A stretch of DNA of 64,000 nt from Bradyrhizobium manausense (GTDB taxonomy: Bacteria > Pseudomonadota > Alphaproteobacteria > Rhizobiales > Xanthobacteraceae), in assembly GCF_018130615.1 (NCBI RefSeq), contig NZ_JAFCKB010000003.1, forward strand, positions 372,001 to 436,000, in the 5' to 3' direction. A program made the translations under genes and the position numbers. This document shows, in pieces, positions 34,235 through 41,753 of this stretch. Position 1 is the first letter of the stretch. Each line of letters begins with the position of its first letter. Below the pieces are notes generated by a model. That model was not told the DNA's origin, did not search any database, and saw only the letters and a list, made by a program, of their open reading frames with translations.

Positions 34235-35584
34235 ATGCCCGATTTTCCGACACTGGCGAAGCTTGCCGACGACCTCGAAAGTGGCCGCACCACCGCCCGC
34301 AAGCTGGTGGAGGCGTGTCTCGCCAAAATCGCCGATCCCTCGGGCGAGGGCCAGCGCACCTTCATCCATGTCGACAAGGACGCCGCGCTGGCGGCCGCTG
34401 ACGCAATGGACGGCCTTCGCAAGGTCAAGGCTGCGCCGTCGCGCTATGCCGGCATTCCGGTCTCGATCAAGGATCTCTTCGACATCAAGGGCCAGGTGAC
34501 ACGTGCCGGCTCCCGCGCGCTGGACGATTCCTCGCCTGCCGAACAGGATGCGGCGACGGTGGCGCGGCTCCGCAGGGCCGGCTTCGTCGTGATCGGTCGC
34601 ACCAACATGACCGAGTTCGCCTATTCGGGCATCGGCATCAATCCGCATTACGGCACGCCGAAGGGCGCCTGGAACCGCGCCGAGGGCCATGTGCCCGGTG
34701 GCTCGTCGTCGGGCGCGGCCGTCTCCGTGCTGGACGGCATGGCGCACGGCGCGCTCGGCACCGACACCGGCGGATCCTGCCGCATTCCCGCCGCCTATAA
34801 CGGCATCGTCGGCTACAAACCGACGCAGCGCCGCGTGCCGCTCGATGGCTCCGTGCCGCTGTCCTTCTCGCTCGACAGCATCGGGCCGCTGGCGCGATCG
34901 GTCAGCTGTTGTGCCATACTCGACGCGGTGCTCGCCAACGAGCCGATCACCGCGGTCCGACCGCGTCCCGTGAAGGGCATGCGGCTTGCGGTGCCGACCG
35001 CGATCGCGCTCGATGACCTCGATGCGCCGGTAGCGGGAACGTTTGAACGTGCGCTGAAGACGCTGGCCGATCACGGCGCCATCATCGAGCGGATCGAGAT
35101 GGCGGAATTCCACGACATCGGTCCGATGAACGCCAAGGGCGGTTTTGCCGCGTCCGAAAGCTATGCCTGGCATCGCTACCTCATCACCTCCAAGGGCGAT
35201 GTCTACGATCCCCGCGTCTCGGTGCGCATCATGCGCGGCGAGGCGCAGAGCGCGGCCGACTACATCGATCTCCTCAACGAGCGCCGCTCGCTGATCGCCC
35301 GCGTCAATGCGCGCATCGCGCCCTATGATGCGCTGGTGTTGCCGACCACCGCCAACACGCCGCCGAAGATCGCAGACCTCGCCGACGACAAGGCGTTCAC
35401 CACGCAGAATCTGCGCGCGCTGCGCAACTGCACCTTGATCAACATGATCGACGGCTGTGCCATCTCGCTGCCGGCGCACCGTGAAGGCGACGTTCCCGTC
35501 GGGCTGATGCTCGCGGGCGCCGGCGGGTCAGACCGCCGCATCTTTGAACTTGCCGCCGGCATGGAGGCCGTCATTCGTGTTTGA
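34235..35584 (+). CDS. Amidase signature family hydrolase
   Basis: A 449-residue amidase. The Ser-cisSer-Lys triad is complete: Lys79 in PVSIKDLFDI, cis-Ser157 in GGSSSGAAVS, and nucleophile Ser181 in GTDTGGSCRIPAAYNG. Spacing of the triad equals that of GatA. The protein is shorter than GatA and lacks a GatB/C context, so it is a metabolic amidase (for example an allophanate-hydrolase-, aryl-acylamidase- or 6-aminohexanoate-type enzyme) rather than a tRNA amidotransferase. ATG 34235. Its last eight bases overlap the start of the DUF2848 gene; both products probably act in one pathway. Confidence 0.92.
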   Translation: MPDFPTLAKLADDLESGRTTARKLVEACLAKIADPSGEGQRTFIHVDKDAALAAADAMDGLRKVKAAPSRYAGIPVSIKDLFDIKGQVTRAGSRALDDSSPAEQDAATVARLRRAGFVVIGRTNMTEFAYSGIGINPHYGTPKGAWNRAEGHVPGGSSSGAAVSVLDGMAHGALGTDTGGSCRIPAAYNGIVGYKPTQRRVPLDGSVPLSFSLDSIGPLARSVSCCAILDAVLANEPITAVRPRPVKGMRLAVPTAIALDDLDAPVAGTFERALKTLADHGAIIERIEMAEFHDIGPMNAKGGFAASESYAWHRYLITSKGDVYDPRVSVRIMRGEAQSAADYIDLLNERRSLIARVNARIAPYDALVLPTTANTPPKIADLADDKAFTTQNLRALRNCTLINMIDGCAISLPAHREGDVPVGLMLAGAGGSDRRIFELAAGMEAVIRV

Positions 35585-36263
35585 CCTTACTTTCACCGTT
35601 GACGCCCAGGGCACCACCACGCCGCTGACGCTAGCGATCGACCAGATGGTCATCGCCGGTTGGACCGGCCGCGATCCCGTCGCCCGCGACAAGCATATCG
35701 CCGAGCTGCAAGAGATGGGCATCGCCCCGCCGGCCTCGACGCCGATCTACTATCGCGCCTCGGCGCGGCGGCTGACCCAGGAGGACAGCATCGAATGCTG
35801 TGGCGAGGACTCGTCCGGTGAGGTCGAGTTCGTGCTGATCGGCTGGCAGGGCCGCATCTTCGTCGGCTGCGGTTCCGACCACACCGACCGCAAGGTCGAG
35901 GCCTATAACGTCACCGTGTCCAAGCAGATGTGCGACAAGCCGATCGCCTCCACGATGTGGGAGCTCGAAGACGTCATCGGCCATTGGGACAAGATGATCC
36001 TGCGCTCCTACGCCACGATCAAGGGCGAGCGCGTGCTCTACCAGGAGGGCACGCTGGACGCGATGCTGCCGGTCAATGACCTCATCGCGCGCGGCTTTGA
36101 CGGCGGAAAATTCCCCGACGGCTGCGCCATGTTCGGCGGCACCTTTGCCGCCAAGGGCGGCATCCGCCCAGCGGACCGCTTCGATTTCGAGCTCGAGGAT
36201 CCTGTGCTGAAACGCACGATCAGACACGGGTATGACGTGGCGACGCTGCCGGTGAGGGGCTGA
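35577..36263 (+). CDS. DUF2848 family protein
   Basis: A 228-residue protein I place in DUF2848. It begins with beta-rich FDLTFTVDAQ, then LTLAIDQMVIAGWTGRDPVA, VEFVLIGWQGRIFVGCGSDH, TDRKVEAYNVTVSKQMCDKP, and ends with a block like fumarylacetoacetate hydrolase family C termini (DRFDFELEDPVLKRTIRHGY), so a distant FAH-like fold is likely. GTG 35577 follows GGAGG (35563-35567) and overlaps the amidase stop by eight bases. Function unknown; the amidase overlap suggests it processes the carboxylate released by, or supplied to, the amidase. Confidence 0.8.
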   Translation: MFDLTFTVDAQGTTTPLTLAIDQMVIAGWTGRDPVARDKHIAELQEMGIAPPASTPIYYRASARRLTQEDSIECCGEDSSGEVEFVLIGWQGRIFVGCGSDHTDRKVEAYNVTVSKQMCDKPIASTMWELEDVIGHWDKMILRSYATIKGERVLYQEGTLDAMLPVNDLIARGFDGGKFPDGCAMFGGTFAAKGGIRPADRFDFELEDPVLKRTIRHGYDVATLPVRG

Positions 36264-36300
36264 GGCGCCTTTGCCGTTTTGGCGGGTGCGGCTCTCTCCG

Positions 36301-36386
36301 CGTCATTGCGAGGAGCCCTTGCGACGAAGCAATCCAGACTGGTTCCGCGGAGGATCCTGGATTGCTTCGGTACGCTGGCAATGACG
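36301..36386. repeat. Dispersed palindromic repeat, CGTCATTGCGAGG type (copy 2)
   Basis: CGTCATTGCGAGGAGCCCTT at the left pairs with GTACGCTGGCAATGACG at the right; inner GAAGCAATCCAG/CTGGATTGCTTC arms are perfect. The second outer arm is more diverged than in copy 1. Confidence 0.88.
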
Positions 36387-36446
36387 GGCGGAGAGGGTCG
36401 GAAAACGGGTGGCGGCGGGCTGATTGGTTTTGCGAAGGTCGAAGTC

Positions 36447-37193
36447 ATGACAGCAACAGCCCGCAAATCACCCCATACGCCTTCCGCCGACCTCGCCGGC
36501 CACGTCCACACCCTCGGCTGGCCGCACATCACCGCTGAGCTCGACACCCAGGGTTGTGCCATCCTGAAGGGCCTGCTCACGCCCGACCAGTGCCGCGCCG
36601 TCGCCACCCTCTATCCCGACGATACGCACTTCCGCAGCCGCATCGTCATGGGCCGTCATGGCTTTGGCCGCGGCGAGTACAAATATTTCTCCTACCCGCT
36701 GCCCGATCTGATCGCGCAACTGCGCCCGGCGCTCTACGCGCAGCTGCAAGGCGTCGCCAATCGCTGGAACGAGGCGATGGGGATCGATATCCGCTATCCG
36801 ACGGCGCACGCGGCGTTCCTGAAACGCTGCCACGAGGCGGGGCAGGCGCGGCCGACGCCGCTGCTGCTGCAATATGAGGCCGGCGACTACAACTGCCTGC
36901 ACCAGGATCTCTATGGCGAGCACGTGTTCCCGCTCCAGGTCGCGATCCTGCTGTCAGAGCCGGGCCGCGACTTCAGCGGCGGCGAGTTCGTGCTGACCGA
37001 GCAGCGGCCGCGCATGCAATCGCGCGCCGAAGTGGTGCCGCTGGCGCAAGGTGACGCCGTCGCCTTCGCTGTGCATCACCGTCCGGTGCAGGGGACGCGG
37101 GGCACTTATCGCGTTAACCTCCGCCATGGCGTGAGCCGTATCAGATCCGGCCAACGCCACACGCTGGGTGTGATCTTTCATGATGCCAAATGA
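36447..37193 (+). CDS. 2OG-Fe(II) oxygenase of unknown substrate
   Basis: A 248-residue 2-oxoglutarate/Fe(II) dioxygenase (prolyl-hydroxylase-like fold). Iron ligands: His152 and Asp154 in NCLHQDLYGEHVFPLQ and the distal His210 or His211 in AFAVHHRPVQG; Arg in TYRVNLRHGVSRI for the 2OG carboxylate. ATG 36447 was chosen because the longer frame runs back into a repeat; GAAGG lies upstream. The next gene, alkB, starts at the base after its stop, so the two are translationally coupled. I infer a role in alkylation or oxidative damage repair; hydroxylation of a protein or nucleic acid is possible. Confidence 0.86.
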   Translation: MTATARKSPHTPSADLAGHVHTLGWPHITAELDTQGCAILKGLLTPDQCRAVATLYPDDTHFRSRIVMGRHGFGRGEYKYFSYPLPDLIAQLRPALYAQLQGVANRWNEAMGIDIRYPTAHAAFLKRCHEAGQARPTPLLLQYEAGDYNCLHQDLYGEHVFPLQVAILLSEPGRDFSGGEFVLTEQRPRMQSRAEVVPLAQGDAVAFAVHHRPVQGTRGTYRVNLRHGVSRIRSGQRHTLGVIFHDAK

Positions 37194-37856
37194 GTGGGAC
37201 GATTGACGGCTGATTTGTTCGACAGCGTTGCCGAGGCACAGCCGTCGCGCGAGGAGATCGCTGACGGTGCCGTGCTGTTGCGCGGCTTCGTCAAGCCGAT
37301 CGAGCGAGAGCTGATCGACGCGGTGCGTGCCATCGTCGCACAATCGCCGTTCCGCCGCATGACCACGCCGGGCGGTCATCTGATGTCGGTCGCCATGACC
37401 AATTGCGGCGAGCGCGGCTGGATCACCGATCACACCGGCTATCGCTACGATCCGATTGACCCCCGCACCGGCGCGCCATGGCCGGCGATGCCGCCCGTGC
37501 TCCGCGATCTTGCACGCCGCGCGGCGGAGCAGGGCGGTTTCGCCGGCTTCGCGCCAGACGCGTGCCTCGTCAATCGCTACGAGCCCGGCACGCGGCTGTC
37601 GCTGCATCAGGACAAGGACGAGCTGGATTATTCGGCGCCGATTGTCTCGGTCTCGCTCGGCCTGCCCGCGACCTTCCTGTTCGGCGGCCTGGCGCGCGCC
37701 GACAAGCCGCGCCGCTTCCGCCTCGTGCACGGCGATGTCGTGGTCTGGGGCGGCCCGTCCCGGCTAGCCTATCACGGTGTCGCGCCGCTCGCGGACGGCG
37801 AGCATCCGCTGCTCGGCCGCAAGCGGGTCAATTTGACCTTCCGCAGGACACGCTAG
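37194..37856 (+). CDS. alkB: DNA oxidative demethylase AlkB
   Basis: A 220-residue Fe(II)/2-oxoglutarate dioxygenase that removes N1-methyladenine and N3-methylcytosine lesions. It aligns end to end with E. coli AlkB: SPFRRMTTPGGHLMSVAMTN, YDPIDPRTGAPWPAMP, CLVNRYEPGTRLSLHQDKDE, VSVSLGLPATFLFGGL, HGDVVVWGGPSRLAYHGV, NLTFR. Iron ligands His138, Asp140, His194; 2OG arginines Arg211 and Arg217. GTG 37194 directly abuts the stop of the preceding oxygenase; TTG 37203 (giving LTADLFD as N terminus) is an alternative start closer to E. coli AlkB. No ada gene is nearby. Confidence 0.95.
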   Translation: MGRLTADLFDSVAEAQPSREEIADGAVLLRGFVKPIERELIDAVRAIVAQSPFRRMTTPGGHLMSVAMTNCGERGWITDHTGYRYDPIDPRTGAPWPAMPPVLRDLARRAAEQGGFAGFAPDACLVNRYEPGTRLSLHQDKDELDYSAPIVSVSLGLPATFLFGGLARADKPRRFRLVHGDVVVWGGPSRLAYHGVAPLADGEHPLLGRKRVNLTFRRTR

Positions 37857-37862
37857 TGGCCC

Positions 37863-37941
37863 GTCATTCCGGGGCGCGCGCTAGCGCGAACCCGGACTCT
37901 CGAGGTTCCGGGTTCGGCTCTGCGAGCCGCCCCGGAACGAC
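37863..37941. repeat. Dispersed palindromic repeat, GTCATTCCGGG type (copy 2)
   Basis: GTCATTCCGGGGCGCGCGCT at the left, GCCCCGGAACGAC at the right, inner AACCCGG/CCGGGTT arms. It fills the gap between convergent alkB and the TPP enzyme. Confidence 0.85.
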
Positions 37942-37942
37942 A

Positions 37943-39568
37943 CTACGGCTTCGGCGGGTGAATGAACGCCCACGGGCTGACTTCGGAATCCCTGGTCACC
38001 TCGACCGAGATCAGATACGGCCCGTTGTGGCTAAGCGCCTTCTCCATCGCCGCCTTGAACTGATCCGGCGCCGTCACGCGCACAGATGCGACGCCGAAGG
38101 ACTCCGCCAGCTTGACGAAATCCGGATTGACGAGGTCGGACGCCACCACGCGGCCGTCAAAACGTTCGCGCTGGTCGCGGCGGACGTTGCCGTAGGCGTT
38201 GTTGTTGAACACCAGCGTCACCACGCCGATGTTGAATTGCACAGCGGTGGCAAGCTCCTGCACGCCGAACATGAAGCCGCCATCGCCGGTGATGGCGACC
38301 ACGGGCTTGTCGGGGTTTGCGACCTTGGCGCCGAGCGCGGTCGGGAAGCCCGAGCCCAGCGTGCCCTGATAGCCCGAGGTGATGAAGGTGCGCGGCTCGT
38401 AGATCGGAAAGCCGTACCAGGATGCGAAGCCGAACTGCGAGAGCTCGTCGGTCACGATCGCATTCGCCGGCAGCACCTCGCGCAGGATGTTCAGATAGGC
38501 CATCTGCGGCTGGATGCGCTGGATCTCCGCCAGCGCGGTCGCACTGGCCTCGCGGATCGCGGCGCGGCGGCCGGCGGTCTTGCTGTAACCGGCCTTGCTG
38601 ACGGTCGCAGTGAGATCGGCGGTTGCGGCCTTGGCATCGGCGACGATCGCTGTGTTCGGCGGATAACGCCGCATCTCGACGGGATCGATGTCGATGCGGA
38701 TGCTCTTGAGGCCGTCGGGCTGGTACGGCCAGCGCGACATCGTCGGCAGCTCCAGCCGCGTGCCGATGCCGATCATCAGATCGGTCTTGGCCCACAGCTT
38801 GTAGGCGGCGGCCATGGTCAGCCCAAGCTCATGCGCATTGGAGACGATGCCCCGGCCGCTGCGGAAGGCGACGACCGGTGCGTCGATCATCTCGGCAAGC
38901 GCGAGGATTTCTTCACGCGCCTCGATCGCGCCGCTGCCGACGAAGATCATCGGCGCCTTGCTGGCCTTGATCAGCGCCGCCGCCTGCTTGATCATATCAG
39001 GATCGGGCCGCGGCGCGGGCAAAGGCTCCAGCACCGGTGCAGCGGCGGTATCGCCGCGCTGGGTGAAGATATCCCAGGGCATTTCGACCGAGGCGGGGCC
39101 GCGGCGGCCGGACGTCATTTCCTGAAAAGCGCGCGCGACGACCGTCGGTGCGTTGCCGGGATATTCGATGCGGTCGGCCCACTTCACATAGCTGCGCAGG
39201 GTGGCGAGCTGATCCGGCATCTCGTGCAGGTGACCGCGGCCTTTGCCGAGAAACTGCGTCGGCACCTGGCCGGTGACGCACAATACCGGTTCGTTGCAGC
39301 CGAAGGCGGTGAGCAGCGCCGCGCTGGCATTGAGCACGCCGGGGCCGGGCACCACGCTGAACACGCCGGGCCTGCCGCTGGAGCGTGCATAGCCGAACGC
39401 CATGTAGCCGCAGGCCTGCTCGTGCCGCGCGCCGATCACCTTGAGCTGGGCCTGGTGGAAGGCGTCGAACAGGCCGTAGATCTGCGCGCCGGGCAGGCCG
39501 AACACGGTGTCGACGCCGTGGGCGACGAGCCCGCTTACGATCGCTTCGCCGCCGGTAAGGGTGGTCAT
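37943..39568 (-). CDS. Thiamine pyrophosphate enzyme, acetolactate synthase-like
   Basis: A 541-residue TPP-dependent enzyme. N-terminal PYR domain with the catalytic Glu (VIGARHEQACGYMAFGYARS), central domain (APMIFVGSGAIEAREE, DLMIGIGTRLELP) and C-terminal PP domain with the GDG-NN motif (ITGDGGFMFGVQEL ... LVFNNNAYGN). Length fits acetolactate synthase or decarboxylase relatives. ATG 39568 was chosen; longer frames upstream are arginine-rich and overlap the FAH gene. It is the last gene of the hpaH-F-E-D-FAH unit. It is not the biosynthetic IlvB (no ilvN beside it); a 2-oxoacid decarboxylase or ligase linked to phenylacetate-type catabolism is my inference. Confidence 0.88.
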   Translation of the reverse strand: MTTLTGGEAIVSGLVAHGVDTVFGLPGAQIYGLFDAFHQAQLKVIGARHEQACGYMAFGYARSSGRPGVFSVVPGPGVLNASAALLTAFGCNEPVLCVTGQVPTQFLGKGRGHLHEMPDQLATLRSYVKWADRIEYPGNAPTVVARAFQEMTSGRRGPASVEMPWDIFTQRGDTAAAPVLEPLPAPRPDPDMIKQAAALIKASKAPMIFVGSGAIEAREEILALAEMIDAPVVAFRSGRGIVSNAHELGLTMAAAYKLWAKTDLMIGIGTRLELPTMSRWPYQPDGLKSIRIDIDPVEMRRYPPNTAIVADAKAATADLTATVSKAGYSKTAGRRAAIREASATALAEIQRIQPQMAYLNILREVLPANAIVTDELSQFGFASWYGFPIYEPRTFITSGYQGTLGSGFPTALGAKVANPDKPVVAITGDGGFMFGVQELATAVQFNIGVVTLVFNNNAYGNVRRDQRERFDGRVVASDLVNPDFVKLAESFGVASVRVTAPDQFKAAMEKALSHNGPYLISVEVTRDSEVSPWAFIHPPKP

Positions 39569-39594
39569 TGCATCATTCCACTTCGATTGTTGTC

Positions 39595-40464
39595 TCAGGC
39601 TTCGTCGACGACGCCGTTGCGCAAAGTGCCGATGCCCTCGGCCGCGATCTCGATGACGTCGCCGGGCTTCAGATAGCGCGGCGGATCGAACCGTGCGCCG
39701 GCGCCGGTCGGCGTGCCCGTGACGATGACGTCGCCGGGCACGAGCGTTGCGAAGGTCGAGATATAGCTGATGAGATAGCGGAACGGGAACATCAGTCGGC
39801 TGGTACGATCGTCCTGCCGGAGCTCGCCGTTGACATGCGCGGTCAGCCTGACGTCGGCGATCTGCGCTTCCCTGGTGTAGGGCACCAGCCACGGCCCAAG
39901 GCTGCCGCTGGAATCGAAGTTCTTGCCTTGGGTGACGTTGAATTTGGCATGGCGCAGCCAGTCACGCACCGAGCCCTCGTTGCACAGCGTGAGCGCAGCG
40001 ATGTGGTCCAGCGCCGAGCTTTCCGGAATATGGCGGCCGGCCTTGCCGATCACCAGCACGATCTCGCCTTCATAATCGAGCTGCTCCGACGCGCGGGGCC
40101 GCACCAGCGGCGTATCATGGCCGACGAACGAGCGTGGGCTTCGCATGAACATGCTCGGATATTTCGGCGCGTCCTGGCCGTCCTTGTACTCGGCGTTGCG
40201 GTCGGGATAGTTGACGCCGATGCAGATGATTTTTTCCGGCGCGGGTACCGGCGGCAGCCATGTGATCTCGCCGAGCGCGTGAACCGGCGTGCGGCCCGCG
40301 GCCTCTTCGGCAAGGCTCACCAGCTTGCCGGCCGCGATCACCTCGCGCAGCGTCGGATAGTCTTTTGCGTAGCGCACGGAGAGATCGACGATGCCGCCCT
40401 CCAGGACGGCGCCGTAGCGGATTTCACCTTTGACGGAATAGGTGGCGAGACGAGGCAGCTTCAT
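39595..40464 (-). CDS. Fumarylacetoacetate hydrolase family protein, probable HpaG-type decarboxylase/isomerase
   Basis: A 289-residue FAH-fold enzyme. Metal site: Glu-x-Glu in ASEQLDYEGEIVLVIG, with Asp in the SLGPWLVP region; the C-terminal GDVIVTGTPTGAG and YLKPGDVIEI signature are intact. N-terminal domain KLPRLATYSVKGEIRYGAVL. In the hpa pathway the FAH-fold enzyme HpaG converts the carboxymethyl-oxohexenedioate to the next intermediate by decarboxylation and isomerisation. It lies directly downstream of hpaD (same strand) and supplies the only FAH candidate here. HpaG of enteric bacteria is a fused double domain; this one is single. Confidence 0.85.
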   Translation of the reverse strand: MKLPRLATYSVKGEIRYGAVLEGGIVDLSVRYAKDYPTLREVIAAGKLVSLAEEAAGRTPVHALGEITWLPPVPAPEKIICIGVNYPDRNAEYKDGQDAPKYPSMFMRSPRSFVGHDTPLVRPRASEQLDYEGEIVLVIGKAGRHIPESSALDHIAALTLCNEGSVRDWLRHAKFNVTQGKNFDSSGSLGPWLVPYTREAQIADVRLTAHVNGELRQDDRTSRLMFPFRYLISYISTFATLVPGDVIVTGTPTGAGARFDPPRYLKPGDVIEIAAEGIGTLRNGVVDEA

Positions 40465-40483
40465 TGGTGGCTCTTTATTCCCT

Positions 40484-40610
40484 GTCGTCCCGGCGAAGGC
40501 CGGGACCCATAGCGCGTGATCCCTCGATAATGCGCGATGACAATCCCGAACGACCAGCCTTCGCCAAACTTCTCCCAGTGGTTATGGGTCCCGGCCTTCG
40601 CCGGGACGAC
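40484..40610. repeat. Dispersed palindromic repeat, GTCGTCCCGG type (copy 5)
   Basis: GTCGTCCCGGCGAAGGCCGG and CCGGCCTTCGCCGGGACGAC are perfect complements over 20 bases; inner ACCCATA/TATGGGT arms; internal CCTTCGCCAAACTTCTCCCA core similar to copies 2 and 3. Located between hpaD and the FAH gene. Confidence 0.92.
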
Positions 40611-40641
40611 AGGGGGAGAGAGGCTCGGCCGGTCCTCCGCA

Positions 40642-41625
40642 TCAATCCGCCACCAGCACGTCGGCGACAAACTTCGGCTCGCGCACGGCCTGGCCCGTGA
40701 ACGGCGAGCCCTGCTCGAACCAGGAGCGCGGCGCCGGTGCGCCCCACAGCGTCTGGCGGCGCGGATCGCGCAGCGACCAGCGCAGCGGCTCGTGGTCGTG
40801 ATCGCCGGTGAAGTAGTCGCTGGTGTAGAGCTCGAGGCGGTGTCCGTCGGGATCGCGGACGTAGAGGAAGAACGCGTTCGAGATGCCGTGTCGTCCCGGG
40901 CCGCGCTCGATGTTCTTCACGAAACCCTGTGAGGCCATGACATCGCAGAGGTGGATGATGTTCATCGCCGTCGGCGTCCAGTAGGCGAAATGGTGCAGGC
41001 GAGGGCCCTTGCCGTTGGTGATGGCAAAGTCATGGACGTTGCCCTTGCGATGCATCCAGGCGGCCGCGATGCGACCGTTCGGTCCGTCTTCCTCGGCGTA
41101 TTCGGTGAGGCGGAAGCCGAGCCGCGCGTAGAAATCGACGGTGTCCTGCACCTCGGCGGCGAAGACGTTGAAATGGTCGAGCCGCTGCGGGTGGCACCCC
41201 CTGTAGAGGTCGTAACGGCGGAGCAGATGCGGCCGTCGCTCCATCGACGCGTAGAGCTCGATCTGGAAACCGAAGGGGTCGGTGAACTGCAGCGTGCGGC
41301 CTTGGAACGGCTGATCGGCGAAGGCGTAGTCGAGGCCGTTCTCGGAGAGAAATCTTGCCGCCTTGTCGAGATCGCCGTCATTACCCACCTTGAAGCCGAG
41401 CCTGTTACAGGCGGGCACGGCTGCTTTGCGCAGCACCAGCGAGTGATGCTGATGCTCTTCGGCGGCGCGCAGGTAGACGACCTTGTCGTTGGCATCCTCG
41501 ACATGCAGGCCGACAGTGGTCTCGTAGAACTCGCGGCTCAGTTTCAGATCGGTCACGTCGAGCACGACGTGGCTGGAGCGGATGATGTTGAACGGCGGCT
41601 CGAAGATGTGTTGCGGTACGGGCAT
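40642..41625 (-). CDS. hpaD: 3,4-Dihydroxyphenylacetate 2,3-dioxygenase
   Basis: A 327-residue type I extradiol dioxygenase that opens the ring of homoprotocatechuate with O2, making 5-carboxymethyl-2-hydroxymuconate semialdehyde. Two VOC modules: residues ~15-130 (vestigial) and ~145-270 (active). The 2-His-1-carboxylate triad is His151 (RLDHFNVF), His212 (LHHFAYW) and Glu265 (GHRLELYTSD); His198 matches the second-sphere acid-base His200 of Brevibacterium HPCD by spacing. The C-terminal lid (DHDHEPLRWSLRDPRRQTLW) is also characteristic of HPCD. ATG 41625 follows GGGGAAA. Next gene upstream is hpaE. Confidence 0.92.
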   Translation of the reverse strand: MPVPQHIFEPPFNIIRSSHVVLDVTDLKLSREFYETTVGLHVEDANDKVVYLRAAEEHQHHSLVLRKAAVPACNRLGFKVGNDGDLDKAARFLSENGLDYAFADQPFQGRTLQFTDPFGFQIELYASMERRPHLLRRYDLYRGCHPQRLDHFNVFAAEVQDTVDFYARLGFRLTEYAEEDGPNGRIAAAWMHRKGNVHDFAITNGKGPRLHHFAYWTPTAMNIIHLCDVMASQGFVKNIERGPGRHGISNAFFLYVRDPDGHRLELYTSDYFTGDHDHEPLRWSLRDPRRQTLWGAPAPRSWFEQGSPFTGQAVREPKFVADVLVAD

Positions 41626-41645
41626 GTGCGTTTCCCCTCGGTCCT

Positions 41646-41747
41646 GTCATTCCGGGCGGCCCGCAGAGCCGAGCCCGGAATCCATCGCGCAGCAGTGTCG
41701 TTGGATGAATGGATTCCGGGCTCGTGCTGCGCACGTCCCGGAATGAC
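41646..41747. repeat. Dispersed palindromic repeat, GTCATTCCGGG type (copy 3)
   Basis: GTCATTCCGGGCGGCCCGCA at the left and GTCCCGGAATGAC at the right, inner CCCGGAATCCAT/ATGGATTCCGGG arms. Located between hpaE and hpaD. Confidence 0.88.
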
Positions 41748-41753
41748 CGTTTC

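Noticed and set aside
34235-35584. GatA subunit of tRNA amidotransferase
   Set aside because: Triad is shared with GatA, but no gatB/gatC context and a DUF2848 partner argue for a metabolic amidase.
37943-39568. Biosynthetic acetolactate synthase ilvB
   Set aside because: No regulatory subunit gene and location at the end of the hpa operon.
37478-39676. A 732-codon plus-strand open frame over alkB end and the TPP enzyme
   Set aside because: It is antisense to the TPP gene with its GDG-NN motif and runs through a repeat.
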